From assembly GCA_902781045.1 (NCBI GenBank), contig CACZHT010000030.1:15091-56701 (forward strand): a stretch of 41,611 nt of DNA, in the 5' to 3' direction. The notes beneath the pieces are model-generated. The model did no database searches. It was not told where the DNA came from and saw nothing but the letters and a program-made list of their open reading frames with translations. Origin of the DNA: an uncultured Bacteroidales bacterium (lineage in GTDB: Bacteria; Bacteroidota; Bacteroidia; Bacteroidales; Muribaculaceae). Shown here piece after piece: positions 35,460 through 41,611 of this stretch (position 1 is the stretch's first letter; every line of letters starts with the position of its first letter). The position numbers and the translations under genes were made by a program.

Positions 35460-37022
35460 CTAAAGTCCAAAGCACTGCTTGATGGCCTGGCGGATGTCCT
35501 GCGCAAAGCGGCTGTTGCCCTTGAGGATGTTGAGCACCGTCTTGATGTAGTCATCCTTCTTGTTGAGGCCGCATAGGGCGGCAACATTGCTATCGCCCAA
35601 AATCTGCTTCTGGTTGAACACACGCAACACACCATGATAGTCGCCCTGCTGATGCAGGACATGGAACTCGCGGCAGAAGTCCTCGTACATGCTGCGAGGA
35701 TCTATCTCGTTGACCAGGTCAATCATGTGCTCTTCCAGGGCATTGATGTTGCGGAACTTCATGTCGATGCGCACCTCCACCTGGTGCTTGACGCGATGGC
35801 GCACATGCTGCAAGGCCTGCTGCTTGATCTCGTGGTCAAACATCTGTAGTACAGCGCGCTTCACCTTGGCAAACACGTCACTGTCGTTGCGGCGGCGATA
35901 GCGCGCCACAGCTCGCACCACGCCCTCGAGCATGAGGATGTTCTCAATCTCGGCCACATCGGGCACCAGGATGTTTTTCTTGCGCAGATAGGCCACCTCC
36001 TCCTCGCTGCGGCGGTCGCGGTCGACGATGCCACGGCTGTCCAGCTGGTGGAACGACTTCAGGTCGTTGAACGAGCGGACGCTCTCGATGACCTTGTCGC
36101 AGCTGCCCAGGGGTTTGACTGTGTACTCGGGGAAGATGAGCGGATAGAGCTTCGAGTCGATGCTGTGCGTGTCATCACCCTCGACAAAGAGCACCGGCTT
36201 GCGGCTGCCCAGGATGTCGAAGTAGAGCGCGTCGCCCAGGTTGTGGCTCGACTGCATCACCTCATAGTCCCAAGCGATGGCCTCGGGGTCAAACGACTTG
36301 ACCCAGATGCACTGGTTGTCGGTGCGGCTTGAGGCAAAGTCCACATCGTGGGTGTTGTAGATAAAGGTGCAGTCGGGCCGCATCTCCTCGATGACATTCC
36401 ACAGTGTCTGCATGATGCTGTGGTGGATGAATGTCTCGGGGTCGTCGACGAACACCATGGCATCGGGCATGGCATAGAGCACCGCGCCCAGGTAGTAGAG
36501 CACTGCCTTCTCGCCGTCGCTCAGACGAAGCATGCTGTACTTGTCGTCATGGCCCTCGGTAGTGAACATGAGTTTGCCGTTCTCACGCAGCACTTTGTTT
36601 TTGGGGAACACCGACTGCCACTTCCGCACCACCTGGTCGAGGCGTGTCTTGGGGAAGTCTATCTGCTCGCCCATGAGCTGATGGGCCTTGTAGTTCATCA
36701 GCTCGCGGAACTCGTCAATGAGCATGATATAGGCGAGCTTGTCAAACTCTGTGTCGGCCGTGTTCTTGACCTGGTGCGATGTCTCGTTGATGTGGTTGAA
36801 CATCGCGTCAATCGAACCTGCCAACGGTGTCCCGGTATTCTGGATGGGGAACAGGGCCTTCAGCGCCGAGATGCGGTAGGCTTTGTCGCCGCACTCCTTG
36901 ATAATCTGGTTGCAGAAGCGGGTCTTGCCCGAACCGTTGGCACCGATGATGGTGATTTGACGCGCGTCGCGCAAGATGGCGCTCTGCTTGCCGTCTATTC
37001 GTTTGGGTAGTAATAAATCCAT
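35460..37022 (-). CDS. ABC/AAA-type ATPase fused to a TOPRIM-like (DUF4435) domain
   Basis: The 520-residue protein has an N-terminal ABC-type ATPase with Walker A GANGSGKT (27-34), a signature-like LSDGEK (167-172), Walker B AMVFVDDPE (188-196) and an H-loop YNTHD (His225). From about 275 it continues into a DUF4435/TOPRIM-like part: Glu281 in LFVEGDD and Asp334-x-Asp336 in GIVDRDRR, the residues that bind metal in TOPRIM nucleases, then a helical C-terminus. This order is that of OLD-type nucleases and of PARIS-like (AriA-AriB) defence fusions. A housekeeping role is equally possible, since no other defence gene is near. The ATG at 37022 was chosen; an in-frame extension to 37061 translates a heptamer repeat. 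Confidence 0.8.
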   Translation of the reverse strand: MDLLLPKRIDGKQSAILRDARQITIIGANGSGKTRFCNQIIKECGDKAYRISALKALFPIQNTGTPLAGSIDAMFNHINETSHQVKNTADTEFDKLAYIMLIDEFRELMNYKAHQLMGEQIDFPKTRLDQVVRKWQSVFPKNKVLRENGKLMFTTEGHDDKYSMLRLSDGEKAVLYYLGAVLYAMPDAMVFVDDPETFIHHSIMQTLWNVIEEMRPDCTFIYNTHDVDFASSRTDNQCIWVKSFDPEAIAWDYEVMQSSHNLGDALYFDILGSRKPVLFVEGDDTHSIDSKLYPLIFPEYTVKPLGSCDKVIESVRSFNDLKSFHQLDSRGIVDRDRRSEEEVAYLRKKNILVPDVAEIENILMLEGVVRAVARYRRRNDSDVFAKVKRAVLQMFDHEIKQQALQHVRHRVKHQVEVRIDMKFRNINALEEHMIDLVNEIDPRSMYEDFCREFHVLHQQGDYHGVLRVFNQKQILGDSNVAALCGLNKKDDYIKTVLNILKGNSRFAQDIRQAIKQCFGL

Positions 37023-37033
37023 CTTTAACTCAA

Positions 37034-37061
37034 TGCACAATGCACAATGCACAGTGCTCAA
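37034..37061. repeat. 7-nt TGCACAA tract upstream of the ATPase
   Basis: TGCACAA twice, TGCACAG and TGCTCAA. The rest of the gap to 37251 has 8-nt repeats (CTTAACTA/CCTTAACT-like, 37180-37215) and no gene; no clear promoter was found. Confidence 0.8.
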
Positions 37062-37251
37062 TTATTAGTCGCTAGTTTATCTCTTCAGGTTATCTTAATT
37101 CGTTACTTTTTAGTAGTTAAATGTAATTAAGTCGAATGCACTTGGTGCTGACTTGGAGCATACAACCGCGACTGTGTGACGTCTTAACTCCATTTGACTA
37201 CTTAACTCCTTAACTACTCCAGAGTCAGTAGTTAATGAATTGTGCATTGAA

Positions 37252-37749
37252 TCAAAGTTTCTCTAGAATCCAGGGGATGGGCTCAAGCACAGGCATCTTC
37301 ATGTGTGTATCCAGACCTTTGAGGAATGCTGCCGCCACACCCTTGTCGTCGAACGCCTTGACAACGACAAAGTACTTGCGGTCGGGGCCACCAAACAGGA
37401 TGTAGCTCGGAAAACCCTCCTCGCGGCGCAGACGGTCGCGCATGGTCTGGGCGTTGAACTGCTGCTTGAAGCTGGCCACCACCACGTTATATCGCTTGGC
37501 TACCGATGCACTGTCGAGCGTGACGTTGGCATACATGCGAACCAGACGCACCGAGTCGCCATTGATGACCTCGGTGCGCTTGCGGGCCTCGGCCTGAATC
37601 TTGTCGAACGCCTCCTGGCCGATGCCTTCCTGATGCTTCTGCATCGCCCGGTCATAGGCTGCCTTGTAGTTTGCCTCGTTGCTGTGGCATGCGGTCAGCA
37701 CAGCCAACATCGCCAGCAGCATCACGACTATAGAGTGCTTTGATGTCAT
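37252..37749 (-). CDS. SPOR-domain lipoprotein
   Basis: The 165-residue protein has a lipoprotein signal (VVMLLAMLAVLTAC, lipid on Cys21) and a short charged helical part (about 25-80). A C-terminal SPOR domain follows (about 84-155: RYNVVVASFKQQFNAQTMRDRLRREEGFPSYILFG). SPOR domains bind denuded glycan strands of septal peptidoglycan, so the protein probably sits in the periplasm at division sites. It starts 27 nt after the metallophosphoesterase on the same strand, so they may share a message. Confidence 0.88.
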   Translation of the reverse strand: MTSKHSIVVMLLAMLAVLTACHSNEANYKAAYDRAMQKHQEGIGQEAFDKIQAEARKRTEVINGDSVRLVRMYANVTLDSASVAKRYNVVVASFKQQFNAQTMRDRLRREEGFPSYILFGGPDRKYFVVVKAFDDKGVAAAFLKGLDTHMKMPVLEPIPWILEKL

Positions 37750-37776
37750 ATTATTCTGCCTTTAAATTTTAAACTA

Positions 37777-38292
37777 TCAACATACAACTTTATTGTGCGA
37801 ATCGTCTAGCTCGATGACCTGGGCGTGGGTCACACGGCCTGCATCGAGAGTCAGCGTGATGAGGGTGCGCACGCGTTGCCATCCCTGGCGACCGGCGGCA
37901 CCAGGGTTGATGACCAGCACGCCCAGCGAGCGGTCGGGGATGACCTTGAGGATGTGGCTGTGACCGCACACAAACACCTTGGGACGCGACAGCTCCAGGC
38001 GCGAGCGGATGCCTGGGGCATACCGACCGGGATAGCCGCCGATGTGGGTCATCACCACCTTGACCCCTTCGGTCTCAAAGATTTCCATCTCCTTGAAGCG
38101 GCGGCGCAGCGTCTGGCCGTCGGCATTGCCCCACACGGCACGAAACACCGGGGCAATCTGCTCCAGGCGGTCGGCAATCTCGTCGTTGCCGATGTCGCCG
38201 GCGTGCCAGATTTCGTCGCAGTCGGCAAAGTATTGTGCGAACCGGTCATCCCAATAGCTGTGCGTGTCGCTGATGATGCCAATCTTCTTCAT
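37777..38292 (-). CDS. YfcE/MJ0936-family metallophosphoesterase
   Basis: The 171-residue cytosolic protein is a calcineurin-like phosphoesterase of the small YfcE type. The dinuclear metal motifs are in order: DTH (9-11), GDIGN (32-36), GNAD (where the family usually has GNCD or GNHD), THIGG and GHSH. Such enzymes hydrolyse phosphodiesters, but the natural substrate is mostly unknown. The start codon is immediately preceded by a tract of 7-nt repeats, so its leader consists of repeat DNA. Confidence 0.92.
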   Translation of the reverse strand: MKKIGIISDTHSYWDDRFAQYFADCDEIWHAGDIGNDEIADRLEQIAPVFRAVWGNADGQTLRRRFKEMEIFETEGVKVVMTHIGGYPGRYAPGIRSRLELSRPKVFVCGHSHILKVIPDRSLGVLVINPGAAGRQGWQRVRTLITLTLDAGRVTHAQVIELDDSHNKVVC

Positions 38293-38334
38293 GAGTCTCG
38301 AGTTTCGAATTACGAGTTTCGAGTTGCGAGTACT
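38293..38334. repeat. 7-nt tract directly upstream of the metallophosphoesterase start
   Basis: GAGTCTC, GAGTTTC, GAATTAC, GAGTTTC, GAGTTGC, GAGTACT, beginning at the base next to the start codon. A degenerate GC-rich repeat (CCTCCCAGCCCTCCCCAAAG) lies at about 38360. Confidence 0.9.
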
Positions 38335-38401
38335 GCCCGACTAAAAAACTAACGTCTCATCCTCCCAGCCCTCCCCAAAGGGTAAGCTACAGAGCGGCAG
38401 C

Positions 38402-38457
38402 AACTAACAACTAAAAACTAACAACCAACAACTAAAAACCAACAACTAAAAACTAAA
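38402..38457. repeat. 7-nt AACTAAA/AACTAAC tract, eight units, containing a stop codon
   Basis: Eight consecutive units drawn from AACTAAC, AACTAAA and AACCAAC. The stop codon of the first phosphatase (38446-38448) and its last codons lie inside. Confidence 0.9.
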
Positions 38458-39756
38458 ATCTACCTTAGTGTCGAGCTTGCGCAGATAGTAGTCGCGCAGG
38501 TCAGTCCAGCGGCAGTATGGACCCTCGACCGGCTTGACGGGCAGTGTGGCCTCATGCTCGTTGAGCAGCACCTTGACCAGAATGTCCTTCTGGCCATGCA
38601 TGGGCTCGTAGAACACCATCTGGATGTTGCATGCCTTGGGGAAGATGTTGTAGTCCTGCCAGTGCAGGTGCAGGTTGTCCAGGTCATCGGTCGACAGGTT
38701 GACGCTGTCCAGCTCCATCAGGCATGCCAGCGGCAGCAGGCAGGTCTCGTGTCCGAAGCGCAGGTCGGCACCACGGCGGCCCTCACCGATGGCACGGTCG
38801 GCACTCTCGATCATGTTGCGCAGCAACGCACGCTCAATATATGGCATGCGGTTGCCGTTCTGCGGCGAGTTGGCCCAGTGTGTGTACCAGTAGATGTTGC
38901 GCAACCGCCATAGCTCGAAGATTTCGGCGTTGGTGAAGTAGTGATACATCGACCAGCCGTCGAAGGTGTGATGCCCTTGCAGCGATCCGGCGATGCCAAA
39001 CACGTCGGTCATCAGGCGGATGGCACTGTCATGATTCAGGTTTAGCCCGGTGGTGTCGGTGAAGAGCATGTTGACAAACCGGTCATAGCGCACATGCCGG
39101 CGGTAGAGATCCTGGGTGACGCGGTCCATGTCCTTGCGGATGTGGTTGGCCAGAGTGTCCTCGCCATAGCCCCATCCCATGTAGTACATGTCGTGGTAGC
39201 TGGCATCGGTGATGATGCGCATCTGCGGGTGGGCGGCACGCAGGACCATCGTCTCGTTCTGCATCGACAGGATGCAGCGAATCACCACCGTCGAGCGCGC
39301 GTCAATCACTGCGTTAGTTCCAAACACGGTAGGGAAGTTGTGCATCATGCGCTGGGCGATGCCCTGATGCTGCTCGGCACCGAGGTCGCTCAGTTCGCCG
39401 GCACGGTCCTGGGCTGCGAGCCACACGCGGCGCAGGTCGCGCAGCATGCGCTGCCCCACAGGCGTCAGTTGTCCGGCTTTGTCGGCCTGTTCCAGCGTGT
39501 TCAGCGGGCGGGTGTAGCTCCCCTCCCTGGTGAGCCAGCGGCTGCCGTGGCGGCCATAGTGCTCGATGAGGAACGGACGGTAGCCGGCCGGAGACCGGGT
39601 CAGGATGGGAGCGGGCATGTCGCCGGGAATCGGATAGGCATAGTGGTTGCTGCCGCTGCGGTCATAGTCGGCGATGACATCGACCTGCGGGTTGGCGGCC
39701 CATTGCACTCCGACACATGCCAGAGCGCAGAGCAGTGATATGACGATTCGTTTCAT
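38446..39756 (-). CDS. histidine-type acid phosphatase/phytase-like (MINPP group), copy 1
   Basis: The 436-residue exported protein (signal peptide ISLLCALACVGVQWA) belongs to the two-domain histidine phosphatases. The catalytic motif is HYGRHGSRWL (RHGSR at 69-73), and the distal motif FGHETCLLPL supplies the second histidine and proton donor where others have HAE or HD. MINPP-type enzymes in gut Bacteroidota remove phosphate from phytate, but acid phosphatase activity on other substrates is equally possible. The ATG overlaps the stop of copy 2 by one base (TAATG), so translation is coupled. The frame stays open upstream into copy 2, but those residues are out-of-frame translation of copy 2. 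The C-terminus (DFSF) and stop lie in a heptamer tract. Confidence 0.88.
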   Translation of the reverse strand: MKRIVISLLCALACVGVQWAANPQVDVIADYDRSGSNHYAYPIPGDMPAPILTRSPAGYRPFLIEHYGRHGSRWLTREGSYTRPLNTLEQADKAGQLTPVGQRMLRDLRRVWLAAQDRAGELSDLGAEQHQGIAQRMMHNFPTVFGTNAVIDARSTVVIRCILSMQNETMVLRAAHPQMRIITDASYHDMYYMGWGYGEDTLANHIRKDMDRVTQDLYRRHVRYDRFVNMLFTDTTGLNLNHDSAIRLMTDVFGIAGSLQGHHTFDGWSMYHYFTNAEIFELWRLRNIYWYTHWANSPQNGNRMPYIERALLRNMIESADRAIGEGRRGADLRFGHETCLLPLACLMELDSVNLSTDDLDNLHLHWQDYNIFPKACNIQMVFYEPMHGQKDILVKVLLNEHEATLPVKPVEGPYCRWTDLRDYYLRKLDTKVDFSF

Positions 39757-41051
39757 TATTCGATGACTGTGGGGATAATGGGTTGTCGTGAGAGTTTGTC
39801 CATATAGTAGTCGCGCACGTCGTTCCAGCGGTAATAGGGCGCACAGTCGGTCTTGACCGGCAGTGTGGCCTCGCGCTCGTTGAGCAACACCTTGACCAGA
39901 ATGTCGCCCTCGCCATTGTCTGGACGGTAGTAGACCATCTGCAGGTTGCAGGCCATCGGGAAGATTTTGTAGCTCTGCCAGTGGCGGTGCAGCGTCTCGA
40001 GGTCGGTGGTCTGATAGTCTGCGCCGTTGATGCCCATCAGGCACACCAGTGGCAGAACTACGCTCTCGTGACCGAAGCGCAGACTGGCACCGCGGTGACG
40101 CTCAAGGATGGCCTGGTCGGCGTCCTCGATGAGGCTGCGCAGCAGGTTGGCCTCCATGAAGTCGACGCGGCATTGTGTGAGCGGGGTCTCGCCGCTGAAG
40201 ATGTACCAGCGCAGATTGTTGTAGCGCCACACATCGGTGGCCTCGTCCAGCGTGTAGAGGTCATAGAGGTCGGTCGCCTCCCACTGGTGGTGGCTCTGCA
40301 TGTTGCCCACCACGTCAAACAGGTCAATCATCAGTTCCTGACCCTGGATGCTGTCGCGGGCAAAACGCTTGTCGCTGAACAGGCGCGAGAGGAACTTCTC
40401 TGGTTTGATGAGCTTCTGCTTCATCGGGTCGAAGTACTTGTAGGCTTCCTCGCGCAGCGGCTTCACCACCGGGTCGTCATAGTTCATATAGTACATCTCG
40501 GCCTGGCTGGCGTCGGTGGTGACGCGCAGACTCGGGTTGAGGCTCTTGAGCACGTCCACCTCGTTCTGCATCGACAGGATGCAGCGGATGACGATGGTCG
40601 ACCGTGCACGCACCTGGGCATCGCCGGCAAACACCGCAGGGAAGTTGTCAAACATGCGGCGGGCAATGCGCTGGTGCTGCTCGGCACCGATGTCGCTCAG
40701 CTCGCCATCGCGGCCTTGTGCGCTGGCGCGCAGCTCGCGCAGGATGCCCAGCACCTCGCGGCCCCGACGGGTGAGCTTGCCGTTGCGCTCGCCCTTCTCG
40801 AGCTGCTCGACAGGGAAGTTGTACAGCCGGCTCCCGATGAGCCAGCGGCTGCCGTGGCGGCCATAGTGGTTGATAAAGAATGGAGTGTAACCGACCGGAT
40901 CATCGGTCAGCTCGGGCAGGTCCCGGTCGGGGTAGGCCCAGTAGTTGCCGGCACTCTGGCGGATGTCGCGCTTGAAGTCGTCCTTGACCCCGGCACTGGC
41001 AGCCAGAGCGCACAGAACCACAGCCAATGATAGTAGAATCTTCTGTCTCAT
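39756..41051 (-). CDS. histidine-type acid phosphatase/phytase-like (MINPP group), copy 2
   Basis: The 431-residue paralogue precedes copy 1 in the transcript. It has a signal peptide (LLSLAVVLCALAASAG), the RHGSR motif at 65-69 (NHYGRHGSRWL), and FGHESVVLPL as the second motif. The two copies share the ARSTVVIRCILSMQNE-type segment (here ARSTIVIRCILSMQNE), the GELSD-GAEQHQ-IA-RM-NFP stretch, and the ending with ILVKVLLNE-EATLPVK. Elsewhere they have diverged, so this is an old tandem duplication. Export to the periplasm or beyond suggests phosphate scavenging from organic esters. Confidence 0.9.
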   Translation of the reverse strand: MRQKILLSLAVVLCALAASAGVKDDFKRDIRQSAGNYWAYPDRDLPELTDDPVGYTPFFINHYGRHGSRWLIGSRLYNFPVEQLEKGERNGKLTRRGREVLGILRELRASAQGRDGELSDIGAEQHQRIARRMFDNFPAVFAGDAQVRARSTIVIRCILSMQNEVDVLKSLNPSLRVTTDASQAEMYYMNYDDPVVKPLREEAYKYFDPMKQKLIKPEKFLSRLFSDKRFARDSIQGQELMIDLFDVVGNMQSHHQWEATDLYDLYTLDEATDVWRYNNLRWYIFSGETPLTQCRVDFMEANLLRSLIEDADQAILERHRGASLRFGHESVVLPLVCLMGINGADYQTTDLETLHRHWQSYKIFPMACNLQMVYYRPDNGEGDILVKVLLNEREATLPVKTDCAPYYRWNDVRDYYMDKLSRQPIIPTVIE

Positions 41052-41074
41052 GATGTTCAGTCTCTGTCAGGCCA

Positions 41075-41082
41075 CAAAATTA
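41075..41082 (-). promoter_or_regulatory. -7 element of the phosphatase operon
   Basis: Minus-strand TAATTTTG, 23 nt before the start codon; the -33 element is not clear. Confidence 0.55.
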
Positions 41083-41135
41083 CTAAAAAAATCGAGCAAC
41101 TCGGCCATATCACTACTAAAAACACACTTCTTTAT

Positions 41136-41172
41136 AATTCATAATTCACAATTCACATCTTCATAATTCATA
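41136..41172. repeat. AATTCAT/AATTCAC heptamer tract leading into the 81-bp array
   Basis: AATTCAT, AATTCAC, AATTCAC, a short break, then AATTCAT and AATGACT, which continues into the first array unit. Confidence 0.8.
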
Positions 41173-41611
41173 ATGACTGCCTGGCAGCCTCCCCTCCCCT
41201 TTCCCAAAGGGGAGGGGCTAGGGGTGGGGTTTGGAGGCAATGCACAATGCATAATGCACAATGACTGCCTGGCAGCCTCCCCTCCCCTTTCCCAAAGGGG
41301 AGGGGCTAGGGGTGGGGTTTGGAGTCAATTCACAATGCACAATGACTGCCTGGCAGCTTCCCCTCCCCTTTCCCAAAGGGGAGGGGTTAGGGGTGGGGTT
41401 TGGAGCCAATTCACAATGTACAATGACTGCCTGGCAGCTTCCCCTCCCCTTTCCCAAATGGGAGGGGCTAGGGGTGGGGTTTGGAGCCAATTCACAATGC
41501 ACAATGACTGCCTGGCAGCTTCCCCTCCCCTTTCCCAAAGGGGAGGGGCTAGGGGTGGGGTTTGGAGCCAATTCACAATGTACAATGACTGCCTGGCAGC
41601 TTCCCCTCCCC
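41173..41611. repeat. tandem array of 81-bp units with GC-rich hairpins, cut by the window edge
   Basis: Units beginning ATGACTGCCTGGCAGC start at 41173, 41261, 41342, 41423, 41504 and 41585 (spacing 88, then 81 four times). Each has a CTGCC-T-GGCAG palindrome, a 12-bp stem hairpin (CCCCTCCCCTTT-CCC-AAAGGGGAGGGG), the run GGGGTGGGGTTTGGA, and a linker of 7-nt units (AATTCAC-AATGCAC). The fourth unit has a mismatch in the stem. Pro/Ser-rich frames through the array are translations of the repeat, not genes. Confidence 0.92.

Noticed and set aside
37023..37061. 13-residue N-terminal extension of the ATPase
   Set aside because: It is the translation of TGCACAA heptamers.
39757..40044. 96-residue extension of the first phosphatase
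   Set aside because: It lies within the second phosphatase in a different frame; a signal peptide begins at the ATG at 39756.
41173..41611. CRISPR array
   Set aside because: Units are 81 bp and repeat completely; there are no unique spacers and no cas genes.

Overview
The window is chromosomal DNA of a member of the Bacteroidales (phylum Bacteroidota), probably a gut lineage of the Prevotellaceae/Muribaculaceae type. The evidence is: at least ten gene starts preceded by the Bacteroidota promoter form (-33 TTTG, 19-23 nt, -7 TAnnTTTG); a fused SecDF; a sufBCDS operon; a dockerin-tailed family-10-like glycosidase; a Nudix/winged-helix regulator; and few Shine-Dalgarno sequences. Coding DNA is GC-rich and intergenic DNA is distinctly AT-rich. 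The exact genus cannot be fixed from sequence reading alone.

Layout. 0.5-3.0 kb: class I aminotransferase, then an ECF sigma factor with a four-helix membrane partner. 3.1-4.6 kb: thyA converging on slyD. 4.6-5.2 kb: gene-free, with GC-rich hairpin repeats and a 164-bp element with inverted ends. 5.1-7.1 kb: a Nudix-type regulator with two palindromic operators around its promoter, then a VWA protein fused to a macro-like domain. 7.1-11.9 kb, minus strand: AraC regulator, secreted GHL10/dockerin enzyme, 2-hydroxyacid dehydrogenase. 12-16.5 kb: secDF and queA. 16.6-21.1 kb: a secreted low-complexity protein, a carboxy-terminal protease (minus strand) and an uncharacterised exported protein. 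21.2-22.5 kb: two identical tRNA-Asn genes, a 74-residue LuxR-type protein, and an AT-rich stretch with a structured element and an orphan promoter. 22.5-29.2 kb: LtaS-like sulfatase, THUMP RNA methyltransferase, purD, a multi-pass membrane protein and a CvpA-like protein. 29.3-34.2 kb: sufBCDS. 34.3-37.0 kb: an uncharacterised protein converging on an ATPase-TOPRIM-like fusion. 37.2-41.1 kb, minus strand: SPOR lipoprotein, metallophosphoesterase, and two tandem histidine phosphatases that overlap by one base. 41.1-41.6 kb: an 81-bp tandem array running off the window.

Most genes are housekeeping: nucleotide synthesis (thyA, purD), protein export and quality control (secDF, slyD, S41 protease), tRNA/rRNA modification (queA, the THUMP methyltransferase) and Fe-S assembly (suf). 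No phage, IS transposase, CRISPR array or conjugative module was seen. The less ordinary parts are the Nudix-regulator/VWA-macro pair, which may respond to ADP-ribose or NAD; the ATPase-TOPRIM-like fusion, whose architecture recalls OLD/PARIS defence proteins; a possible small RNA at 22.3 kb; and the intergenic repeats.

The most general pattern is in the spacers. At least ten intergenic sites carry short AT-rich tracts whose sequences differ from site to site but nearly all repeat with a 7-nt period. Several run into stop codons or supply the last codons of genes (purD, the 34.3 kb gene, the first phosphatase). The 81-bp array at the window end carries the same 7-nt linker between GC-rich hairpins.
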